Source: Macrolepiota albuminosa
Lineage: Eukaryota > Basidiomycota > Agaricomycetes > Agaricales > Agaricaceae
DNA length: 64,000 nucleotides
Assembly: GCA_027475525.1 (NCBI GenBank)
Contig: JAMWFC010000108.1
Location: 683,811-747,810, forward strand
Direction: 5' to 3'
Of this stretch, positions 45,336-55,600 are shown in pieces. Below the pieces are notes generated by a model, which was given only the letters and a program-made list of their open reading frames with translations, was not told where the DNA came from and made no database searches. Made by a program: the position numbers and the translations under genes. How positions within the stretch are numbered: the first letter of the stretch is position 1; every line of letters begins with the position of its first letter.

Positions 45336-45799
45336 AGGACAATAACAAATTTGAAGGTGAGGGAAGGCTGGCATTACAAAACCAAAAGAAGCACAAGGCA
45401 TTGCCTAATCAATTGTCAATAAATTTCAAGCGACTCTGCAAGTCTCAAGCATAAATGTTACAGGAGGATGCAGCTCAATACATTGATATGTCTACATCAG
45501 CAAAAAGGAGTAGCAGCTGCACTAAGATCATTCAATCAGTCCACCATCATTGATGTGGGGAAGGGAGGAAAGTTACATTACATTTTTGTAAACTATAGTA
45601 TTACAAAAATGTAGCAATGTCTGTTATAGTGAAAAAAAATGTTCTGCAATGCAATAATAAGCTGCCCATCTTAAACCATCCATCTTCACTTGTCTTCTGT
45701 TGCCTTCCATCTCTCAGTAAGCTGACTGGATGATCAGATCTATTGCATTGGCAGCTGACTACTTTGGGAGTTGCTGCGAGCCTGTACTCTTGGGCCAGG

Positions 45800-47018
45800 G
45801 AGAGGGTCCTTGGCAAAGACTGGCAGAGATGTTTGTGCAGGAAATATCTCTGAAAATATTTGTTGAAGCAAACAGAGCAACGATGAGAGCAGATGAGTCA
45901 GCAGTGAGATGGGATTGGTCAGTAGCAAGAGCAGAGGTGTCACCAGTGGGAACAGATATGTCAGCAGTGGCAGGGGATTGGTCAGCAGTAGGTTCAGGAG
46001 TAGTTTCTTCCTCTTCAACAATAGGTCCAAGTCCACTGTGCCCTGTTGGATGCACTGCTATATCATCCTGAGCTGACAGACTAGAGGGACAGGTGCAAAG
46101 TGTCAACTATACCCCAAATATTGCAGATCTGCTCTTCCATCTGACAGATCTATCTGTTGTGGTTTGCAAGCATCTCACCCGCAAGAAAAACATTGGTTTG
46201 CAGTGTTTCTATGCGGCCACTGAGCATGTCAACTTGAGTCTGGTAGCAATGGAAGAAGTCCTCAATACATGGTAACCAGCTCTCCTCAGTCATGACAAAC
46301 CCATCTCACACCTGCTCCCCAATATTCTGCAATGCTTCCTGGAACCCATTCTCCATCCTGTCCAAACAGCTCTCCACCTCTGCCATCACACCAGCCACAA
46401 TGTCCTTACTGTGACTAGACTCCATTGCCTGCTCCTTGCCCTTTCTCTTGATCAGAAAAGGATCTGCTGGGTGGTTGGAGGTTGACGGTTTTTGATGATC
46501 CTGTAATTGGACTGGCTGGTTCATCTGCTAACTATTGGTTAGCTATTTGAGCAGGAAAAGAGTTTCATATCATCATTACTCTCAATAATTGTCACTGACT
46601 TCTTTCTCAGTGGTTTTTTCCCCTTTCCCTTGTTGCCGGGCTTGATGGTTTTCTTGACAATTGTCAGGCTGCATGTTCATTTGCAAATGAGCTAGCAGGG
46701 ATTGCATGCAGTGCTGCCCTTTGTCCTGACACACTGTAGCCACTTACTTGTGCAATATTGGCAGGGAGGGTTGATGTGCTGACCCTCATGACAAGGTGCT
46801 GTCCTCAGATACCTGCCCAACAGCATCTCTCCAGTAATTTTCCCCTTCGGTATCCTGCTCTCTTGTTCTTCCTCTTCCTCTTCCTCCTTATCCTCGTCCT
46901 CATCCTTGTCCTTCTGCTTCTTCTGTTGATGATAGGTACCAGGAGGACATTGACCAATATAGGTCACCCCAGACATCAGCGGCCTGCTGCTATTATAATG
47001 TGCACTAACAGAAGTCAA
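45800..47018 (-). pseudogene. Unnamed gene Z: acidic tract, Cys cluster, coiled coil
   Basis: Minus-strand frame from 47,018 with KKQKDKDEDEDKEEEEEE, GRYLRTAPCHEGQHINPPC, QYCTSKWLQC and a last CNPC: six cysteines that could bind zinc. A stop at 46,692 is followed by more coding-like sequence: basic GKGKKPLRKKSVTI near 46,600, then KDIVAGVMAEVESCLDRMEN and EALQNIGEQV (46,306-46,524), and a weak coiled coil to about 46,100. It reads tail-to-tail with gene Y. Arrangement recalls DNA-binding accessory proteins, but the function is unknown. Confidence 0.45.
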
Positions 47019-47250
47019 ACCCGACTCTTGTGCACAATATGAAATATCAATTTATCAATATTCCATTGTATCACAGGTGCTTACTACAAGTCAGTATGAT
47101 GTACATGTAGAGCAAAAATGGACCTATATAAAAACACCATTAGATCTTATTAAGGTGGAGTAGGGGGAGTAGAACCTGCTGCTGTACACAATATTGAATA
47201 TCAAGACACAAATATTCCACTGAACCACTGAGACTGGTTGCACCACTGAT
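47001..47250 (-). repeat. Two tRNA-like units, inverted copies of C1 and C2
   Basis: Minus strand: the unit at 47,250-47,165 has GTGGTTCAGTGGAATA and GGTTCTACTCC; the unit at 47,080-47,001 has GCACCTGTGATACAATGG, GGGTTTGACTTC and closing GTGCAC. They correspond one to one with 30,689-30,921. Confidence 0.6.
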
Positions 47251-47903
47251 ATCAGCTGGCTCACATGCCAACATCAGCTATTGTCTGCTGGCATGCCAGC
47301 AAATAGCGGACACTCATGCATCCTCTTCCACCCTTCTGCCTTTTTCTCCCCAGTGCCATTCTTCCCACTCCCCACACTACCTCACATGCCACCCCCATCC
47401 ACCACATGTACCCTGCTTTCCTCCTCCCCTCTGACCTGATGTCCAATGTCTGCTATGTCTGCTAGCATATCAGCAGACATCCATGCTCCTCCTCTTTCCC
47501 CTTTCCTCTCTTTCTCTCCACCCCCATCCCTCTTCTGCCACCCTCCATGCTCTTTGAGACACCACCCCATGCAGTGGATGCCCAGGCACCTCCTTTCTTT
47601 TTTTCCTGCTCTGATGCCAGGTGATGCCAGATGATGCCAGATGATGCTGAGGATTGCCAACGGATTCCCATGGATGCCGACAGATGCTAGTGGGTCTTAA
47701 CGGCTGCTGACAAACTTCAACAGATGCCAGCTAATAGCCAGCTGATTGCAGATGATGCAAACACCCCTTTCAAGCCACAAAAACTCTTTTGGGAGGTATA
47801 TCACCCCCTTCTACCTCAAAATATCTATATAGAGACCTGCAGAAACATAGGTGGGTGGCCATTTATTGTGTTATCCAACCTTTGATTCTATTCATTAGTA
47901 ATG

Positions 47904-47990
47904 GACCTGTAGTGCAATGGTTAAATCATCAGTATGTTCTATTGCTGGAGGCTTCCCCAAGGCTGGGGATTTGATTCCCTCCTACATGCA
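47904..47990 (+). repeat. tRNA-like unit S2
   Basis: A box TAGTGCAATGG, B box GGATTTGATTCC. It is nearly identical to the reverse complement of 29,755-29,840, including the GGAGGCTTCCCCAAGGCTGG variable arm. Confidence 0.6.
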
Positions 47991-48616
47991 TATGGGCAGG
48001 ATGATGAGTTACCATTTCTTTTGGTCAAACCAGCCCCCATGGGCCTGTGTAGGCCTCTGCGGATGTCTGCTGGTGCTCTGCACAGGCCTGCATAGGTTTG
48101 AGTCTGTCAATGTATGTCTGTGTAAATGTTTGCTGGTGGCTTGTGTAGGCCTGCATAGGTCTGCAGGGCCCTTTCATAAATATACACTGGCATCAGGGGT
48201 GGGAAAAGAAGGGAAGGGGAGGTGCGCAGCCTCAAGTTATTGCAGGGAGGAAGAGAGAGAGGAGGGAAGTGGAGAACCTTAAGGAGGGTTTATTCATGCC
48301 ATGATGTCTGCTAATGGAGGAGGTTTTTACTCATGGGCTAATGCCTGCTGGCAGCTGCTGATGCACATTGACGTTTGCTAGTGTCTACTGGCATCCGCCA
48401 GGCCTGCATGCACATGTATGTGTCCACTTTTTATCAATCCACTGAACCATATCATATAGCATATTGTAACATGTCTGCAGCTCTGTATTCTATGGCACTG
48501 TGGGCACTGCTCTACTCCAGTGTAGCAGACTCCACTGAACACATGTGGTATGGCACAAAGCAAGCTCCCATACAACATATGACATGTACTGTTGTGATGT
48601 CTCTATGTACATGAGT

Positions 48617-48713
48617 AGTTATTATGATATTGTTAATACATACTCTAATACACTTTGGATCTTCCTTTGCCAGCTGTGTGACTGAGCCACAGCCTCTAGA
48701 GATTGCCCTTATA
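48617..48713 (+). repeat. LTR family A fragment (A6)
   Basis: The inner end of family A in A1 orientation (TAGTTATTATGATATTGTTA to GAGATTGCCCTTA), directly after B3. It supplies the end that A1 lacks. Confidence 0.8.
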
Positions 48714-48860
48714 TAAACAGATCAAATAACAGATCAAATAAATGATGCTAGCAGACATTAGCAGACATTAGTAAATATTGGTAGATAGTAGCAGACATCA
48801 GTGCATAAGCCAGCTGACATTCAAAGAAATTCAAATCTTGTAGCAAACCACCTTGTAGTA

Positions 48861-49290
48861 AGCCTCTATAGTCCAGTAGAATATTTATAAATTGATATTT
48901 TGACTTTCCCCAGTGCAATAGCAGTCGAAACCTTTTCTGCTGTTTCTGCTGTTCTTTTGACCTAATAACATATAATGGTGTCTTTTGATCTGCTGAACTA
49001 ATTTATATTTAATCATATACATTGATAGTAATATTCTATAGTCTAGCAGAATATTCTAAATTGATATTCAATCTAGTACACCTATAAGAGAGTTTGACTT
49101 TCTCTTTAATGTATTTGTCAACTAGTGTGTGGTTTTTTGACCACCTTGGCTAATATGCCCCATCTATGAGCTTCTGTCCCATTGATGATACTATATATAT
49201 TAAGCCTTTGTAGTTTAGTAGTATAATTTTTACTTGAAATTCTATCATGTGCTCAAGAGGTGGGTTCAACTTCCTCTTAGTGCATTTATT
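48861..49290 (+). repeat. Three further tRNA-like units C4-C6
   Basis: 48,861-48,941 (ATAGTCCAGTAGAATATTTA; AGTCGAAACC), 49,030-49,110 (ATAGTCTAGCAGAATATTCT; GAGTTTGACTTTC) and 49,205-49,290 (GTAGTTTAGTAGTATAAT; GGGTTCAACTTCC). They are spaced about 170 bp apart and share the ATTGATATT middle in the first two. The third is the most tRNA-like. Confidence 0.5.
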
Positions 49291-49555
49291 GTAAATAGCA
49301 TTTGGTTTTTTGACCTGCTTAACTAACTGTTATTTAATAATACATGGTAATCAATCAAAATTCAAAATTTATTTTTAAGCAGGGTCACATGATATCTATT
49401 CTTGGAACTAGTTTTGCAGACCTGTGTCCCATCCATGAGTAGATAAATAGATTAAATAAATTTACAATAAATTTATCATTAGCAAACCTAGATGATCAAT
49501 CTCAATAAAAAAAATTAATAAATTGTTGTGATTATTGATTAAATTAATCTTCTGA
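49291..49555. other. AT-rich spacer
   Basis: Nothing recognised; low-complexity AATAAATT-like sequence. Confidence 0.4.
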
Positions 49556-49559
49556 TTTG

Positions 49560-51170
49560 TATTCCTCCTCTGCATTAGATTTATATAAGCCATCCAAATA
49601 GAAGACATCCTCATCAAGTAGGTAGTTTTCTGTTAAGAATGCAAAGTTGTTCAGTATATATAGCCTCTGAGGTCTGGTAAGCATAATAATGAAGATAGTG
49701 ATAGTGACTCTGACCTATCAGCAGACACATCATCAGTATAATCAGCTGGATTGTAAGGGCCAATGAGCTTACATCCACCATGTCATGCTCTAGAGCAAAA
49801 TTCTTGTGCTGTTGACATAAATGAACTCTGGTTTACCGTTACTAAATTATAACTTATGTTGTTGATACAATTCATTGATTCTTCTTTTATCCTCACATTG
49901 AGATATATGTGTGTCATATTCCTTCTACTCTTGAACATTGCTACCAGTAGATAGACTTGAAGAATGAGATTGTTGTGAGGGAGAAGACTGAGATAGAAGG
50001 AAAAGCAATGGAATATCATCATCTTCTATTGCCAGTTCCTTTGCTTGAAAGAGTGGCAGAATGCTTCTGCTGTCCATGCTTACTGCAGTTTTGAATTCCA
50101 TCTGTTTAGCTGTTACAACAAATAGCAGTGGAACAGTTTTTTTGTTCAAAGCCTCCATGTCTTCATTCATCTTTTCTGCTATCAAAGCAAATAGCAATAG
50201 AAGGCATTCTTTGTTACTGGCCACAATATATCTACTGTAACTGATGAACATACATCTGCTGCTATTGACTGCCATTTATCTGCCATCACTGGCTTCCATG
50301 GCCTTAATTGCTGTTAGTCTTTCCATTATATCTCCTTTACCAATAGTGAATAGAGGTGACAAAGTTTCATCTTCCATCTTCTCTTCTGCAGCAATAAACA
50401 AAGGAGAAATGATGTCTTCACTTCTACTAGTGACATTACTTGCATCTCTCATATAGACTGGTCCAGATTCCATGACATCTAAGTCTGGATCATAAATAGA
50501 CAAGTTAAAAATATTCATTTGGTCATTGTCAGATGCCCCCAGCTCTATGAAGGTCTGGCAGGTATGAGATGCTGGGATAGAAGGAAGTTCCAAGATTTAG
50601 AATAGATCAAGGTTTTTCTGTGCAGCAAACTATGTGTAGAAAAAATCTTTTCAATTTTTGCCATCATGTAATTTTGATTCTTCTTGTTGATGTTTGTCCT
50701 GAGACTGAGGTAGGTGTGTGGGAAAAATGTCTTTGATTTTTGCTGTCATGTGATTTATTAGACTGCCAGATGCTTGAATAAGCAACAATATGTCTGGATG
50801 CTTGGTAAGCAATAGCCTGTATTAATATGAGAAAAATGTCTTTGATTTTTGCCATCATGTGATTTATTAGACTGCCAGATGCTTGTGTAAGCAATAGTAT
50901 GTCTGAACACTTAGTAAGCAATAGCCTACGTCAATGTGGGATGGATGTCTTCAATTTTTGCCATCATGTGATTCATTAGACTGTTTGTCTATTCAGATGC
51001 TTGTGTAAGCAGCAGCCTGTGTGCAGATGCTTATATAAGCAGTAGACTATATCAGTATAGGACAATGTCAACAAATAAATCTCAGATATGCTGTACAAGC
51101 AACGGCTCATACAAGCAAGTTAAGATGCTGCTTAAACTGCAACATAAGAGTGTTTCATTGTGAGGCTATA
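49560..51170 (-). pseudogene. Paralogue of accessory gene X
   Basis: 49,560-49,910 repeats the last exons of gene X (EDKRRINELYQQH, then an intron of like position, EFCSRA and a decayed Asp-rich end). Upstream, a minus-strand frame from 50,593 to 49,925 has only one stop (TAA at 50,276) and contains repeated motifs of the type PLF-x-A-x-E-x-MED (SPLFIAAEEKMEDETLSPLF; ILPLFQAKELAIEDDDIPLLF), which gene X does not show. 51,128-51,170 again matches gene X near 38,690-38,735. So this copy has about 1 kb of extra repeat-bearing sequence. Function unknown. Confidence 0.5.
50690..51110 (-). repeat. About 118-bp tandem repeat, 3-4 degenerate units
   Basis: The units share AATGTCTTTGATTTTTGCC, ATCATGTGATTTATTAGACT and GATGCTTG(T)GTAAGCAA, at about 50,720, 50,838 and 50,950, with a partial unit to 51,110. 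It lies inside the gene X paralogue, where it may encode repeated protein sequence. Confidence 0.7.
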
Positions 51171-51530
51171 CACCAGGGATTTTCTATGCCAGGTTTGATA
51201 CTTCTGGGGCCTCTGAAGCATGGAAAACAACTGTACAATACAAAAAAAACCTTAAAAACTTGAGAATTGCCTAAAAACAGGGCAGGAAAACTCCAGACTT
51301 TAGAAGTCAAAAAAGCAAACTCCAGCTTATGTAAGTGGTCTGGAAGTGGTACTAAAGAGCCTATACTTGTCTGAATGATAGCTAAAGAACCAGAGCACTT
51401 CAAAGGCTGAGAATAGTACTAACAGATAGTGTTGAAAGAATAGAAACAGTAAAATGAGAGAATAACAGAAGAAACAAAAAAATGAATGAAAGAAGAGTAA
51501 AGGAAGAAAGACATAAAAAGTCCTCTGACA
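51171..51530 (-). repeat. LTR family A, truncated copy (A4)
   Basis: Matches A2 from the TATGCCAGG segment to the TCCTCTGACA end. It shows the uninterrupted form of the site occupied by the solo LTR at 22,923. The start is lost and no target duplication is visible. Confidence 0.85.
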
Positions 51531-51639
51531 GCTCCACAGAAGCCACCAGGGTTAGTCTCTTGAGCCTAGTTTGAGTATTTGCTAATCAAATAGTAGAGAG
51601 GCTTAATTTATTTTTCAATGGAAGATTGAACTGTCATTT

Positions 51640-52035
51640 TTATTATTCATCTACAAATAATACAGTGTATGTGGAAACTGAGGCCCACAAGATGTATGCA
51701 TATGAGTCTATCCACATGAGTAGGTATGATAATATAAAGGAACTCTTTGGTAAGATCATACTGTAGAGGTTTTCTATGAATCCCCTATAGTTGTGCAAAT
51801 TAGTGGAATTGATTCACAACCATTTTGCATAGGCCAATGACAGGATCACTGGTTACTACTTATACAGAAAGTTCAGGCATATGAGTGCTAGAGACAAGAC
51901 CATGAAAATGGTCTTGACACACACTGAGTATAAGGAGATGGACCTTCTTTTTGACACTTGCTTAGCCATGATGAGAAAGTTGCCCCTACCAGTGCTCAAG
52001 GCTATTGTGCATACAAAGGAGTGGGGGGCCACTGC
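51640..52035 (+). pseudogene. Unrecognised coding-like segment
   Basis: One plus-strand frame reads with few stops: YVETEAHKMYAYESIHMSRY, NIKELFGKIIL, KLVELIHNHFA, ANDRITGYYLYRKFRHMSAR, TMKMVLTHTEYKEMDLLFDT and LPLPVLKAIVHTKEWGATAL. Stops fall where Trp, Arg or Gln would fit. I do not recognise the family; it may be part of a transposase. Confidence 0.4.
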
Positions 52036-52239
52036 ACTATGACACTAGTAGGAGTCAGCTTTGAATAAATTGAGAAAACACTGGACCTGGAAAAATAGGC
52101 CCAGAGTGCATTGTATTTCAGGTGTCCTAGGATGCCTAATACTATACTTGGTATAGCATTTGATATGGCATACCAAATACATTGGAAAACATAATCCCAT
52201 TTATAGATCCTTCTTTTCCCTTTTAGCACTTCCCTGCAT

Positions 52240-52600
52240 TCCATGCTTCTTTTGACATCCCTCCATGCTTCTTTTCCTTTCCCCTTTCAGTCATGTCAAA
52301 TCGGGCATTGTCAGATCTGATCTTGATCTAGATCATCACAAATTGATCCCATTTCGTCACTTCTGCCAGCTCCCATGCTTCCTCTCCCCATTACAGTGGT
52401 TGGACTATTGTTGAGTGGATAGCTTGAGCTGGTCCCTGCCCTTTGTTCTGTACTGTCTGTGTATTTATTGGGGTGTTTTTGGAGATATAATTTGTTGAGA
52501 CTGCTACCAGGAGGCTTACAGTTTTCAGCCTTATGATTAAATGTTTATTTTGACTTCTAGTGCATGTTGTGTCCCTGACTGCTGGTACAGCGTCGTATCA
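52240..52600 (-). repeat. 3' LTR remnant of the chromovirus gypsy
   Basis: About 360 bp matching the end of the solo LTR at 63,100-63,958 (from TTTTGACATCCCTCC to GTATCA). On the minus strand it begins TGATACGACGC right after the pol gene. The far part of the LTR is missing or too decayed. Confidence 0.8.
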
Positions 52601-52614
52601 CCACTTTACATGCA

Positions 52615-55600
52615 TTATGTGCTTTTTGCTAGCTGTTGAGGGTGTTTCATGCCCTGCAGCTCTAGGTATCTGTCCATTGCTGCAAGATCTTTGCAGTTCA
52701 CTAGTGGTTCCCAGGTAGTATCACCTAAGCTCCATCTTACCTCAAATTCGAGGTTTCCCCCTATCTACCTATGACCTATGAGGTCATCTACGAACCATTC
52801 CTGGTCATCACCAGGTCCAAAGTCATATGGTTCTGGGGTTGCACAATTAGGAAAGAGCATGTCACTATTGGCTAAGTACAGTTATAACAATGACACATGA
52901 AACTTAGGCACTATTCTGTGTGCCTGCAGTGCATGGGGTAGTTCCAGCACATAGTTAGACGTGCTTGGCTCAGCCTCGAGGACCCTATATGGTTCAATCC
53001 ACTTTGGACATAGCTTATTTGCTCTGCCTTTTGGCAAGTTCAAGTTCTTTGTTAAAAGGTACACTAGGTTCCCTTTCTCAATGTCTGGATCATCACGTCT
53101 GTCATTATTTGCATGTTTTGTCTGCTATATGCACAACTCTATAATTGCATCATGGGTATCTGCTAAGTTTCTTAGCACATTGCGTGCAAACTGCTTAACT
53201 CCAACATAAATAGCTTCATTGGTGCAAAGTTCCCAAATCATAGATGGCATATAGCCATTATTAAGTTCAAAAGATGAATACCCTGTGGTTTCAGATATGC
53301 TCACATTTATTGTACATTCAACAAGTGGACATCTATCCACCCAGTCCTTCTGATTAGTATCTACAAATGCTTGCAGAATCTGCATGATATGTCTATTTGC
53401 CCATTCTGTCTGGCCATCTATTTGCAGATGGAACAATGTAGGCATGAGCAGCTTGTGCAGCTCCTTCTACCATTTGGAAGTAAACTTAGCATCTTGATTG
53501 CTTATAATCAAGTCCAGTAGTCTATGAAGATATATTATCTCCTTGAAATAGATCTAAGACAAGTCTAAGGCTATTATTTGTCCTCAACGGAATGAGATGG
53601 ACCATACTGGTCATTCTGCAGATTACTACTCACAGGTAATTAAAACCCTTTGACTCTGGGAAGGGACTCATAAAGTCCATCCTGATTGAGTCCCAGGGTT
53701 TGACTAGGATCAGAAGCAAATGAAGCTTTCCCAGCAGCTTCAATGTTGATACTTTTGACTGTTAACATAGCTCACATGTTAAGCAGAACTAACTCGTTTT
53801 CTTGGCCATTTGTGGCCACCAGTACCAGCGTCGCACATAGTCCAATGTTTTCTGAGTTCCAAAGTGGCTCACTACTCTGTGGGCCTGGTCCAGGATAGTA
53901 ATGATCAACGACCTCTCCTGGAGAATGCAGATGACTTTGGACTCAGTGGGTCTGGTAAGATAGACAAGTTGCTGCTCCACATTGAAGTGTGGATGTGCTT
54001 GGATATTGTTTATAACCTCTAGGAAGAGATTGTCATCCTTGTATCCTTGCTGGATATGTGTGTAAAATTGTGCATTGCCTAGGTCAATTGGTGTGGGATG
54101 ATGGTCATGCAAATCCAGTGCCTGTTGGAGAGTCATCTCTGCACCGCTAGGACGCACCTCTTGCCTTGTTTCTTTGCCTGACTGGGGGACCTTATGATCC
54201 ACCAGCACCTGAGCCTTGATATCGCGAGCTTCTTGCTGTTTTTTCAGTTGCTTGCTGCAATGTAATTCCTGCACTTGCATAGCACATAGCTTGACTATAT
54301 GTTCTTTGATTTTATAGAACCTATGCAGGGGCAAGTCTTTGCCCTCTAGGTCGATGCGTTTGTCTGCCTGGATATAGTCATGCACATCATGAACATCATC
54401 TCGAATATCACTCTTGAAATATCAAGACAGGCAGTCCACCACCTTGTTCAATTTATCTTTTACATAGGTGATGTCAAACTGATATTGCAACATGTAGTTG
54501 ATCCAGCAACGTTGTCGTGGTGATAAGTGCACTTGGGTCTTGAAAAACTCAAGTGCTTTGTGATCCGTGATGATATGGATTTTATATCCCATTAGCTTAT
54601 CCTCCCACTTTAGGAGGACTTCCAGGATAGTGAGTGTTTCTAACTCATGTACAGCATAGTTCTGCTGTGCAGCAGTGAACTTATGGGACATAAATCCTGC
54701 TGGTTGGCAAGTTTGCCATGTTTTACCTTGGCCAAACATGGCCCTCACCCCAGTCTTTGATGCATCACATATGAGCCAAATGGGCTTGTCAATGCATGGA
54801 TCAATTGGCCGGATCACTGGCATCTTCATGCAAATGCACTTAATTATCTTGAAGCACTGCTGATGCAGCAGTCTCCAGTGAAAAGGGGACCCATTCTGGG
54901 TCATAGCCATCAGTGGCCCAGTGTATGCCATGATATCTGTCAAAAAGTTGCCAATATAGTTTACTAATCCAACAAATTGCTGGATATATGTGCGTGGAGT
55001 ACACCACTTTAAAATTTGATCAAGTTTGTTTGTGTCTGGATGAATACCCTTCTCATCAATGACATTACCAAGACAGTCTATACTAGGTGCGTACAACTCG
55101 CACTTCTTCCATTTGAGATAGAGGCTGGCCTTATGTAGTCATTCAAACATGACTTGTAGGTGCTGCTCATGCTCTTTGATGAAATCAGAAAAGATGAAAA
55201 TATCATCTAGATAGATGTGCATAAACTTCCCAATTATGTCTTGGAAGATTGAGGTCGTTAACCTCTGGAATGTTGCTAGTGCATTACAATCATCAATTTG
55301 CATGACATTGCTCATAAATGTCCCCATCAGAGACAAAAACAGCGTCTTTTGTATATCTTCTTTGCATATACAAACCTGTTCATACATGTTTGTTAGGTCA
55401 ATTTTTGACCTATATTTTGCTGTGGCAACATCTTCATGTATGACTTTCTGATCTGGAAGGGGCATTATGTTCTTGACTGTATTATCATTATGCTGTCATG
55501 CATTCAATGCAGTTCGTAATGTCCCATCTTTCTTGGAAATACAAAGTAAAAGTGCAGCTTGCACCACTGATTGTGGTTCTCACCACTTTGCATATATGTA

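Larger units (their letters stand above)
46980..48615 (-). repeat. Composite repeat B, inverted copy (B3)
   Basis: Reverse-complement match to 29,265-30,960, and at its right end to 27,850-28,140, with the same order of tRNA-like units, minisatellite and unique segments. It overlaps the first codons of gene Z. Confidence 0.8.

Noticed and set aside
27850..48615. Giant composite transposon (Starship- or Enterprise-like) between B copies
   Set aside because: No tyrosine recombinase or cargo genes are present, and B lies at irregular positions.
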